Positions 1-6,479 of a stretch of DNA of 11,709 nt are shown here, one piece after another. Numbering within the stretch: the first letter of the stretch is position 1; each line of letters opens with the position of its first letter. The DNA comes from Dehalococcoidia bacterium (GTDB lineage Bacteria; Chloroflexota; Dehalococcoidia; UBA6926). Location: the NCBI GenBank assembly GCA_030754805.1, contig JASLZO010000015.1:1879-13587 (forward strand). The letters run 5' to 3'. Under the pieces are notes generated by a model, which did not search any database, was not told the origin of the DNA, and saw nothing but the letters and a program-made list of their open reading frames with translations. The position numbers and the translations under genes are program-made.

Positions 1-589
1 TCTCTCGCGCGAACAGCGCGTGCATGATGCCTAGCCCGGCGTGAACGCCAGCCAGGGAGTAGCCAAGGAACGCGGGTGACATCGACGGCGCTTTCGTGGG
101 GTCGCCCTGCAGCATCATCACCCCGCCCATCGCCTCGGCATGGAGGTCCGACCCCCTGTATCCGGCATATGGCCCGGTCTGCCCGTACGGAGTTACGGAG
201 CAGACGACAATCCTCGGGTTCGCCGCATGGAGGTCTGCGAAGCTGAGCCCGATCCCCGCTAGGTAGCCCGGCGCGAAGCTCTCCAACAACACGTCCGCAC
301 CGCGGACCAACTCCAATAGCTGAGAGCGCCCAATATCGGACCTGACATCGATGACAGAGCTTCTCTTGTTCGTGTGGAGGGCCAGGAACGAGAGGCTGTG
401 ATCTCCATCCTCGATACCTGCGGCGAACGGCGGCATCGCCCTCGATATATCTCCTCCAGGCGGTTCGATAAGCACGACATCGGCGCCAAAGTCTGCCAGC
501 AGGCGGGACGCGTAGGCTGTCGGCAATCCACCGAGGTCCAGTACTCGAAGCGAGCCAAGCGCTTTCGCGTCATTGGGTTCAGCCGCCAT
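1..589 (-). CDS. CaiB/BaiF family III CoA transferase, N-terminal part (cut by window edge)
   Basis: The first 196 codons are present; the C-terminus lies beyond base 1. Family III enzymes move CoA between acyl groups in the cytosol through a mixed-anhydride intermediate on an aspartate. The family is recognised from LRVLDLGG near residue 15, LLADFGADVVLIEPPGGD (30-47), NKRSSVIDV (74-82), GADVLLESF (97-105), SVTPYGQTGPYAGYRGSD (131-148) and AEAMGG (151-156). At the place where family III proteins have the catalytic Gly-Asp, this one reads GYSLAGVHAG, giving Tyr177. I recall the same change in one half of long two-domain CoA transferases, so the full protein may be a tandem-domain form; the missing part must be seen to decide. 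The ATG at 589 has a GGGAGGG ribosome site (596-602) six bases upstream. It follows the cyclase gene by 115 bases on the same strand. Confidence 0.88.
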   Translation of the reverse strand, partial: MAAEPNDAKALGSLRVLDLGGLPTAYASRLLADFGADVVLIEPPGGDISRAMPPFAAGIEDGDHSLSFLALHTNKRSSVIDVRSDIGRSQLLELVRGADVLLESFAPGYLAGIGLSFADLHAANPRIVVCSVTPYGQTGPYAGYRGSDLHAEAMGGVMMLQGDPTKAPSMSPAFLGYSLAGVHAGLGIMHALFARE

Positions 590-704
590 GGTTCACCCTC
601 CCGTTACCAAGCCATTCCGACGAAGTTGTGGCCAGCGTATCAACGGTCAAACGACACTCGTGAATCTCAGCCGTGGTGGGGGATAGGGCTCGCAGATGAC
701 GTCG

Positions 705-1574
705 CTACGTGATGGCCACGGGAACACAGGATGCCCCCGTCCCGCCAACGAGCGGCAGCGGAGCTGCCACGAACATGAACTCATAGGCCCGGTCCTCACC
801 GAGCGTTTCAAGGTCCAGGTTCTCGAAGATATAGATGCCGAAATCCCTCAGCGCGCGGACGTGGAATGGGTTCGAATGCGGGTAGCTGGGGATCCACTCC
901 AGACCTGGTGAGTCGGCTCCGACGGCGACGATTCCTTGATCGCTCAACCACTCCGCGCTCGACTCGTCGAACCCCGGTTCGCCCGAGTCCCACATGGCGC
1001 GATCACGAGAGAACATCTGGTGCCATCCCGTCCGCAACAGGAGGACGTCCCCCTGCCGCGGTTCGATGCCCTCCGCCGCCAGGCACTCCGCCAGGTCTTG
1101 ACCGGAGATCCCGTCCTCCGGGGTCAAGTATTCGACACCGCGATGCCGGGGGATGTCGGCCAAGATTCCGCGCGTTACGAAACTCCCAACGCGGTCTATG
1201 CCCGCCCATGTCACACCCTCCCGCGAGTTGATGGCTGAGGCATCGCGCCCGTTGTACAAGGTTCCGTCTCGCCAGAAATGACTCAGCGCATCGACGTGGG
1301 TCCCGGCGTGCGAATGCATGGCGAGCACGTCGCCGGAAACACCAACGTCGGTTGGCTGATTCGTATTCGCGGTCGTGATTCGCCACGTCTCATGGAACCC
1401 CGGATAGATGCGTTCGCCGCGGCCGAGCGGCACGGCCAGGTTGTACACGACCCCGCGTTTCGCCAATCCGGCTGCCTCGGCCACTTTCTCGGGCGTTACC
1501 AGGTTCAGCATCCCTCGTTGGTCGTCCGGGCCCCAACGACCCCAGTTATTGTTTCCGTTCGATGGTGTACTCAT
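705..1574 (-). CDS. Cyclase family (kynurenine formamidase-like) metal-dependent hydrolase
   Basis: A 289-residue protein of the cyclase family (Pfam PF04199), whose known members include the metal-dependent kynurenine formamidase KynB. The family signature HxGTHxDxxxH is complete as HAGTHVDALSH at residues 89-99 (His89, His93, Asp95, His99), which would bind one or two divalent metals. The N-terminal WGRWGPDDQRGMLNL segment (11-25) marks the longer subfamily found in catabolic clusters rather than short KynB (about 210 residues). Its substrate cannot be read from sequence: amide, lactone or cyclic imide hydrolysis are all possible. The ATG at 1574 has a near-perfect AGGAGG (1581-1586) six bases upstream, which fixes the start. 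It lies 101 bases downstream of the NuoF-like gene and 115 bases upstream of the CoA transferase, all on the same strand, suggesting co-transcription. No signal peptide is seen. Confidence 0.88.
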   Translation of the reverse strand: MSTPSNGNNNWGRWGPDDQRGMLNLVTPEKVAEAAGLAKRGVVYNLAVPLGRGERIYPGFHETWRITTANTNQPTDVGVSGDVLAMHSHAGTHVDALSHFWRDGTLYNGRDASAINSREGVTWAGIDRVGSFVTRGILADIPRHRGVEYLTPEDGISGQDLAECLAAEGIEPRQGDVLLLRTGWHQMFSRDRAMWDSGEPGFDESSAEWLSDQGIVAVGADSPGLEWIPSYPHSNPFHVRALRDFGIYIFENLDLETLGEDRAYEFMFVAAPLPLVGGTGASCVPVAIT

Positions 1575-1675
1575 CTGGCACCTCCTGCTCGTTGCGACGG
1601 GATCGGCCGGGCACCGTCAACAGAATCGGTTTCAACTCGGCGCCTCCCAACGGCGGAAGGCAACGACGGAGAGAG

Positions 1676-3412
1676 TCAGGAGGTGGGCTTGGCGGTTTCT
1701 TCGCTCGCAGAAACCGGTCCGCGGAGTGCGGAGCAGGTCCCGGTTCGGCAGTACTTGCCGTTCACGTGTTCCGCGAATTCTTCGGGGAAGTACTTGACCG
1801 CATTGTTGAGAACGCCTGGCGCGAGTTGGCCGAGGCCGCACAGAGACCCCGTGACCATCGTCTGGCCGATACCCGCAATCTTCTCGAGGTCGCCCGTTTC
1901 GCCGTGCCCGGCCACGATGCTCTCGAAGATGTGGACAATCTGGCTCGTTCCCTTCCGACATGGGAAACACTTCCCGCAGGATTCTTCCTCATTAAACTCC
2001 GCGACGATCTTCACTGCGTCGACGATACAAGTGTCCTGATCGAACACCAGGATCCCGCCGGATCCCAGCGGGGATCCCTTCGCGGTCATCGCCTGGAACT
2101 CGGTTGGCATGTCAGCCTCGGCGATGGACATGATCCCGCCGAGCGGGCCCCCACATTGGAGCGCCTTCACCAGCTTCCCATCGCGTCCTCCACCGGCGAT
2201 GTCGGCAATCACGGTCTGGAGGTTCAGTCCCACCGGCACTTCGGCGATGCCCGGCCGTTCGATATGGCCGGAGAGGGATAGCATCGCCGTTCCGGATGCG
2301 TTCTCAGTCCCGATCTTCGCGAACGCTTCAGCCCCCATCTCGATCACGGTCGGCACGTAGGCAATCGTCTTGACGTTATTCACCGTGGTTGGCCGGCCGA
2401 AGATCCCATATTGCGCGGGGAATGGCGGCCGAGGCCTCGGTGCACCCCGCTTACCCTCGACCGACTCCATCAACGCTGTTTCTTCGCCGCAGATGTACGC
2501 GTGGCCCGTCGCCTCGATCTCGATCTCGTGACTGAACTCGGTCCCCATCACGCCGGAGCCCACGAGTCCCGCCTGCTCGGCTTCCTCGAGGGCCCGTCGC
2601 AGCCGGGCGACCGCCACCTGGTATTCGGCGCGGATGTGGACAAAGGTGCGGGTCGCACCCATCGCGTAGCTGGCGATCAATATCCCTTCGACCAGCTTGT
2701 GCGGGTCGTTCTCGACGATCGATGCGTCGGTGAACGCCGCCGGATCACCCTCCTCACCGTTGATCGCCAGATACCGGTCTCCCGGTGGAGCGTTCAGCAT
2801 GAAGCTCCACTTCACGCCGGCGGGGAACAGTGCCCCACCCCGACCGCGCAAGCCGGATTCACGAACGACGTCGATTACCTCTTGCGGCGCCATTTCGTGT
2901 ATCGCCCGGTCCAGCGAAGCGAACCCACCTCGGGTGACATAGTGAGCGAGATTTCCCGGCTCGATGTGCCCGTAGTTCGCCATCACCAACCGGAGTTGGT
3001 CCCGCATCCACGGTTGTGAATCGAGCGGCGGGATGTCGCCCGTAGCTTCCGGCGCCTGGACTCCCAGTGCGAGGTCTGCCCTCAGGTCGCCCTTCGTCAA
3101 GACATCCTCAAGCAACTTCGGCACCGATTCCGGAACGACGTTCCCATACGTGATCCTGGGCTGTCTGGGCAGGGCGATATGCACGACCGGGTCCGCCCAG
3201 CTGAACCCGATGTCGCCGACCTCCAGCACGCGAACGTCGGGCTGGCCAAGTCGTTCCAGCTCTCGGATGATCGCGGCTAGGGTTTCACCAGCGCCCACCG
3301 ACAACGCCGTCGCCGAAGTCCCGACGCTGATGCGCGTGAACGACTCGTCTTCCCACTCCTCCCAACGTTCGAGGGAGCGGCGTCGGAGTTGGGTGTAGGC
3401 GGCAGAAGGCAT
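1676..3412 (-). CDS. nuoF: NuoF-like NADH/FMN/[4Fe-4S] diaphorase subunit with cysteine-free N-terminal domain
   Basis: A 578-residue homologue of complex I NuoF, HoxF/HndC and formate dehydrogenase beta (FdsB). It would take hydride from NADH on FMN and pass electrons to an iron-sulfur chain. FMN/NADH site: GLRGRGGALFPAGVKW (187-202), NGEEGDP (218-224), and CGEETALMESVEGKRG (308-323). The [4Fe-4S] ligands are present: CGKCFPC (Cys479, 482, 485) and Cys525 in SLCGLG. Residues 1 to about 120 match the thioredoxin-like domain preceding this core in HndC/FdsB-type subunits, but contain no cysteine, so no [2Fe-2S] cluster can bind there. The C-terminus ends soon after CRTGTC (555-560), without the two-cluster ferredoxin domain of HndC. 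Leu195 replaces the usual Gly in GGAGFP. The ATG at 3412 has no clear ribosome site; it starts 12 bases after the NuoE-like stop, so coupled translation is likely. Complex I, formate dehydrogenase or hydrogenase module membership is undecided. Confidence 0.9.
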   Translation of the reverse strand: MPSAAYTQLRRRSLERWEEWEDESFTRISVGTSATALSVGAGETLAAIIRELERLGQPDVRVLEVGDIGFSWADPVVHIALPRQPRITYGNVVPESVPKLLEDVLTKGDLRADLALGVQAPEATGDIPPLDSQPWMRDQLRLVMANYGHIEPGNLAHYVTRGGFASLDRAIHEMAPQEVIDVVRESGLRGRGGALFPAGVKWSFMLNAPPGDRYLAINGEEGDPAAFTDASIVENDPHKLVEGILIASYAMGATRTFVHIRAEYQVAVARLRRALEEAEQAGLVGSGVMGTEFSHEIEIEATGHAYICGEETALMESVEGKRGAPRPRPPFPAQYGIFGRPTTVNNVKTIAYVPTVIEMGAEAFAKIGTENASGTAMLSLSGHIERPGIAEVPVGLNLQTVIADIAGGGRDGKLVKALQCGGPLGGIMSIAEADMPTEFQAMTAKGSPLGSGGILVFDQDTCIVDAVKIVAEFNEEESCGKCFPCRKGTSQIVHIFESIVAGHGETGDLEKIAGIGQTMVTGSLCGLGQLAPGVLNNAVKYFPEEFAEHVNGKYCRTGTCSALRGPVSASEETAKPTS

Positions 3413-3424
3413 CGGATTGGAGAC

Positions 3425-3892
3425 CTAGTCGAGGCCGGCCACGAACTCGCGGGCACGCTCGACGGTCATTCGTCCGTGCCATCGCATGTCCACCGCGATC
3501 AACGGCGCCTGTGAGCACAGGCGCGGGCAGGACGTGCGTCTGAGCTGGAACGATGGGTTCCCTTCGGGCGATTTCCTCGCCTCTTCGAGGGCGGACCAAA
3601 TCTCCCGGGCTCCACCCACGTGGCACGGGGTATCTATGCAGACGTCGACGAAATGCCCTGCTTCTTTTCCGACCTTGAAGTCGGAGTAGAAAGTCAACAC
3701 GCCCCAGACCTCGGGGTGCGAGTAGTCCAACAGCTCCGCGGCGTCCTCGACCGTGGTTTCGGGGATGTACCCGAGCTTGTACTGGACATCCAGCAGCGCC
3801 ATCAACAGGGCACCACGGTGCCCGGAGTAGTGCGAAAGGGTTTCCCTGACGATGCGGCGGTCCTCTTCGATCGTGGAGCCGTCGGTCGTCAT
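3425..3892 (-). CDS. nuoE: NuoE-like [2Fe-2S] thioredoxin-fold subunit
   Basis: A 155-residue protein of the 24-kDa subunit family (NuoE/HoxE/FdsG), the small [2Fe-2S] partner of NuoF. The four cluster ligands are all present: Cys85 and Cys90 in CIDTPC, and Cys122 and Cys126 in CPRLC followed by SQAP. The N-terminal helical bundle is recognised from LLMALLDVQYKLGYIP (29-44) and HPEVWGVLTFYSDF (59-72). The start is taken as the ATG at 3892, because GGAGGG lies just before it (3896-3901, a short gap of three bases). A GTG at 3937 would add 15 residues but has no ribosome site and its extra residues do not resemble the family. Only 12 bases separate it from the NuoF-like gene, so the pair almost certainly forms one NADH-oxidising unit. 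No NuoG-like, formate dehydrogenase alpha or hydrogenase subunit is in the window. Confidence 0.92.
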   Translation of the reverse strand: MTTDGSTIEEDRRIVRETLSHYSGHRGALLMALLDVQYKLGYIPETTVEDAAELLDYSHPEVWGVLTFYSDFKVGKEAGHFVDVCIDTPCHVGGAREIWSALEEARKSPEGNPSFQLRRTSCPRLCSQAPLIAVDMRWHGRMTVERAREFVAGLD

Positions 3893-3954
3893 TTTCCCTC
3901 CGAGCGGGTCCTGGAAATCTGCGTCGCAGAATACCACGCGTCTATTGTGCGCAG

Positions 3955-5088
3955 CTACGAATCAACCTCCCGTCGGTCGCCCGTGGCGCGAGGAAAGTCC
4001 AGGTAATTGACGACGTGGGATCGGCTTAATAGGCCGACCAGTTGCCCCGCCTCCGAAACCACCACTTGATTCACATCACGCCCCACCATCAACCCGAGCG
4101 CGACGGATGTTTTCTCGGTGGGTGAAACGCTCAGCAGCGGCGCGTGGGTCATGATCTGCGAGACCGTGACTTCTTCCCAGCGTCCTTCGGGCGCACGCCA
4201 AACGTCCGTGATCGTGACGATTCCCGCCAGACGCCCTTCTTCGAACACAATCGCGACGCGCCTTCCGCCTCGCAGCAACATGTCGGTCACCAACTCTGCC
4301 ACCGAAAGGTCCGAACGAACCGAGGTCATCGCCGGGCCCATCAGTGCAGACACCGGCACCTCGCGGAGTAGGTCGTTGACCTGTTCTTCGCGCCTGCTGG
4401 AGTCAGCGGTGGTGTTCAGGAACCAGCCGATGAACACGATCCATAGCCCCGAAAGGATCCGTCCTTCGAGGAGTTGAAGCGCGCCGAACCCCATGAACGC
4501 GAACGAAAGCATCTGTCCGGCGGTCGCAGCGAGAGCGGTGGCCCGAGCGAAATTCCCTGTCACTCCCCACACCAATGACCGCAACACCCGACCTCCATCG
4601 AGCGGGAATCCGGGGAGCAGGTTGAATGCTCCAAGAATCACGTTCGTGAGGGCCAGGTAGGAAACCAGCGCGCGGAGAGCCCCAACGTCGTCTGAAAGAA
4701 CTTGCACTGTGAGCCAGGCGGTCGCGCCGAGGGCGATGCTCGTCAGCGGCCCCACGACGGCGATCAAGAATTCGTCCAGCGCTCGGCCGGAATCGGCGCG
4801 CAGGTTGCTGACTCCCCCGAAGATGAAGAGCGTGATGCTCTGCACCACGATCCCTCGCTTCAGCGCCACCGCCGAATGTGCGAGTTCGTGGATCAACACC
4901 GACAGGAAAAGACTTGCCGCCGAGACCCAGGCCAACCACCAGTAGGTAATGGTTTCCCATCCCGGAAAGAATCGAGGGAAGAACCCTTCCGCGAGTGACC
5001 AGGTGATGAAACCGAACGCTGCCAACCACGTGTAGTGGACCCCGATCGGAATCCCGTAGATCCGACCGACCGTCACCGTAGCTTTCAT
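3955..5088 (-). CDS. M50 (site-2-type) membrane metalloprotease with two C-terminal CBS domains
   Basis: A 377-residue integral membrane zinc protease of the Rip3/SpoIVFB-like branch of family M50, which cleaves substrates inside the membrane. The zinc site is complete: HELAH at 67-71 (His67, Glu68, His71) in a hydrophobic segment, with the third ligand Asp164 in NLLPGFPLDGGR (156-167). FGGVSNL (90-96), typical of the branch, is present. Hydrophobic stretches near 15-35, 48-70, 104-130, 138-160, 185-207 and 211-226 suggest about six membrane segments. A soluble C-terminal part from about 240 holds two CBS repeats (SALMGPAMTSV to DVWRAP, then VSQIMTHAPLLSV to VVNYLDF), which in other proteins bind adenine nucleotides. 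The substrate is unknown and no sigma or anti-sigma gene is nearby. Its stop lies 62 bases before the NuoE start. The ATG at 5088 has only a weak ribosome site. Confidence 0.93.
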   Translation of the reverse strand: MKATVTVGRIYGIPIGVHYTWLAAFGFITWSLAEGFFPRFFPGWETITYWWLAWVSAASLFLSVLIHELAHSAVALKRGIVVQSITLFIFGGVSNLRADSGRALDEFLIAVVGPLTSIALGATAWLTVQVLSDDVGALRALVSYLALTNVILGAFNLLPGFPLDGGRVLRSLVWGVTGNFARATALAATAGQMLSFAFMGFGALQLLEGRILSGLWIVFIGWFLNTTADSSRREEQVNDLLREVPVSALMGPAMTSVRSDLSVAELVTDMLLRGGRRVAIVFEEGRLAGIVTITDVWRAPEGRWEEVTVSQIMTHAPLLSVSPTEKTSVALGLMVGRDVNQVVVSEAGQLVGLLSRSHVVNYLDFPRATGDRREVDS

Positions 5089-5134
5089 CTGGCCAGCTTA
5101 CTCAGACCCCGGCTCAGACGCGGTTGGAACCGAA

Positions 5135-5142
5135 CCTATACT
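5135..5142. promoter_or_regulatory. Possible overlapping divergent -10 elements
   Basis: The 95-base gap between the protease (minus) and SDR (plus) genes holds CCTATACT. Read forward it gives TATACT, 41 bases before the SDR start. Read backward it gives TATAGG, pointing toward the protease gene. Neither has a convincing -35 box at 16 to 18 bases, so this is a tentative call resting on the -10 sequence and position alone. Confidence 0.25.
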
Positions 5143-5183
5143 GCGCTCGTTTTCATAGAATCTGGGGCGCTGAGGAGGACACT

Positions 5184-6011
5184 ATGGGCCACCTGGATGG
5201 GAAAGTCGCCGTAGTTACCGGTGCGGGACGTCTCCGCGGCATTGGTCGGGCCGCCGCCGTCGCGCTCGCTCAACAAGGAGCCGACATCGTGGTCACCGGA
5301 ACCGGAAGGGACCCGGTGACGTTTCCCAGCGACGAAAAACAGATGAGTTGGCGTGACATCACCAGTACCGCTGAGCAGGTCCGGGCGGAAGGCGTCCGCT
5401 GCCTCGAAGTCGTCTGCGACGTGACCATCGCCAGGGAGGTCAACCACGTCATTGACCAGGCGATGGAACGCTTCGGGCGAATCGACGTGCTCGTCAACAA
5501 CGCCGCCGGGCCACGAGGCGACGACCGGGTTCCGGTCGTCGACATCGACGAAGACGTGTTCAGACGTGTCGTCGACATCAAGGTCCACGGATCTTTCCTA
5601 TTTTCGAAGGCGGTCGGCCGGGTCCTCATACGCCAGAATGCCGGCACGCCCGATGTCGGAGGCAGCATCGTCAATATCTCGTCGATCGCAGGACGCCGCG
5701 GTTCTGCAAACACCGCCGCCTACAACGCGGCGAATTTCGCGATCCACGGTTTCACCCAAGCTCTGGCGCACGAAATGGCGCCCTACAAAGTCACAGTGAA
5801 CGCCGTCTGCCCCGGCCCGGTTGATACCTCGCGCATGGACGCCGTCCGTGACGCGCAGGGAGGATGGGAAGCGTCAGCTGCCCGGGTTCCACTCGGTCGT
5901 GTAGCTTCCGACGACGACATAGGCCGCGTCATCACCTGGCTCTGCTCCCCTGACGCTTCCCTGATCACCGGTCAGGCGATCAACGTCAATGGAGGCATGC
6001 ATATGGACTGA
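5184..6011 (+). CDS. Short-chain dehydrogenase/reductase with altered catalytic tetrad
   Basis: A 275-residue classical SDR in the FabG-like group. The cofactor loop is TGAGRLRGIG (12-21), two residues longer than TGxxxGxG, a variant I recall from other SDRs. NNAAG follows at 105-109, Ser167 lies in NISSIAG, Tyr180 stands 13 residues later, and the end VNGGMHMD is typical of the group. Two tetrad positions are changed: where FabG has Asn110 (TNLSSVF) this protein has Lys133 (DIKVHGSF), and where FabG has the YxxxK lysine it has Asn184 (YNAAN). Whether it is an active oxidoreductase is therefore open. The ATG at 5184 is chosen for the GAGGAGG site (5172-5178) five bases upstream; a TTG at 5124 would add 20 unconserved residues. 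Substrate unknown. It is divergent from the protease gene, and 468 non-coding bases follow it. Confidence 0.92.
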   Translation: MGHLDGKVAVVTGAGRLRGIGRAAAVALAQQGADIVVTGTGRDPVTFPSDEKQMSWRDITSTAEQVRAEGVRCLEVVCDVTIAREVNHVIDQAMERFGRIDVLVNNAAGPRGDDRVPVVDIDEDVFRRVVDIKVHGSFLFSKAVGRVLIRQNAGTPDVGGSIVNISSIAGRRGSANTAAYNAANFAIHGFTQALAHEMAPYKVTVNAVCPGPVDTSRMDAVRDAQGGWEASAARVPLGRVASDDDIGRVITWLCSPDASLITGQAINVNGGMHMD

Positions 6012-6346
6012 ATGCGTACCTGCACGGGCGGAAAACGGGGGGGGTATTTATCCGACGGCGCAAGCCACCGCTGCTGCGGCATCGACGACCTAGACGGGTC
6101 CCACCAATGTCAGCAACGTGGTCGGGCGCTGGAAAGAGCGGGCGTATCGGCGGACCTGAGGGGGATGCGGGCAGATCAACAGGTGTCCAGCTTTGGGTTG
6201 GCTCGGCGAAATCACCGGTAGCAGCGGCCCCGAGCGTCGCTCCAAGACCCACGCCCAACGCGACGCATGGACCACGATCGTCTCCATGAAGTCATGCCGG
6301 TTTGGGCCCATCGTCGAGACCCGGATATCACCACCAGAGGTCAAGG

Positions 6347-6358
6347 ACGGGGCCCCGT
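6347..6358. promoter_or_regulatory. 12-base perfect palindrome upstream of the isochorismatase-like gene
   Basis: ACGGGGCCCCGT reads the same on both strands. It lies about 68 bases upstream of the possible -10 element and 121 bases upstream of the isochorismatase-like start, a position open to a dimeric regulator. A palindrome of this length also occurs by chance a few times in a window this size, so the operator role is only a suggestion. Confidence 0.2.
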
Positions 6359-6425
6359 TGTAGATCGGTCCGCGATTCTGGCGCGAAATGCGCGAACGAG
6401 TACCGGTCCGCCGACGGTGGCCACA

Positions 6426-6431
6426 TATACT
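6426..6431 (+). promoter_or_regulatory. Possible -10 element (TATACT) for the isochorismatase-like gene
   Basis: TATACT lies 48 bases upstream of the ATG at 6480, in a local AT-rich spot. The same hexamer is found 41 bases upstream of the SDR start. No good -35 box stands at the right distance. A transcript from here would have a leader of about 40 bases. Confidence 0.3.
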
Positions 6432-6479
6432 GTCCCCCTATCGCGACGATTCATTCTGCGAACGCGGGAGACGCTTCCC

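Larger units (their letters stand above)
6012..6479. other. Gap of 468 bases without a recognisable gene
   Basis: No reading frame here on either strand gives a protein I recognise. Short open frames exist (for example 6012-6221 plus and 6090-6344 minus), but their translations are rich in Arg, Pro and Ser, as expected of non-coding frames in high-GC DNA. The stretch contains a run of eight G (6037-6044), a TGGGCCCA palindrome (6303-6310), a 12-base perfect palindrome (6347-6358) and a possible -10 box (6426-6431). It is far longer than the other gaps, so it may hold regulatory sites or the remains of a lost gene. Confidence 0.5.

Noticed and set aside
1278..2039. Plus-strand open frame of 253 codons overlapping the NuoF and cyclase genes
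   Set aside because: It lies opposite two well-recognised genes, and its translation has no family motifs and is typical of antisense frames in high-GC DNA.
2050..2077. Three GGATCC hexamers within 28 bases
   Set aside because: They fall inside well-conserved NuoF codons for Gly-Ser and Gly-Ile; no sign of a cloning scar, frame break or tandem repeat beyond this.
1562..2281. Plus-strand open frame of 239 codons
   Set aside because: It is antisense to NuoF codons, with no recognisable domain and no ribosome site.
3893..3937. GTG start that would lengthen the NuoE-like protein by 15 residues
   Set aside because: No ribosome site precedes it, and GGAGGG lies directly before the internal ATG.
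5124..5183. TTG start that would lengthen the SDR by 20 residues
   Set aside because: It would run through the probable promoter; the ATG at 5184 has a good ribosome site and matches the usual SDR beginning.
6012..6221. Open frame of 69 codons starting immediately after the SDR stop
   Set aside because: No ribosome site; the translation contains a poly-G-derived Arg-Gly-Gly stretch and no recognisable pattern. A real small protein cannot be fully excluded.
6090..6344. Minus-strand frame of 84 codons in the long gap
   Set aside because: Its composition is that of a random high-GC frame, with no motif and no neighbour supporting it.
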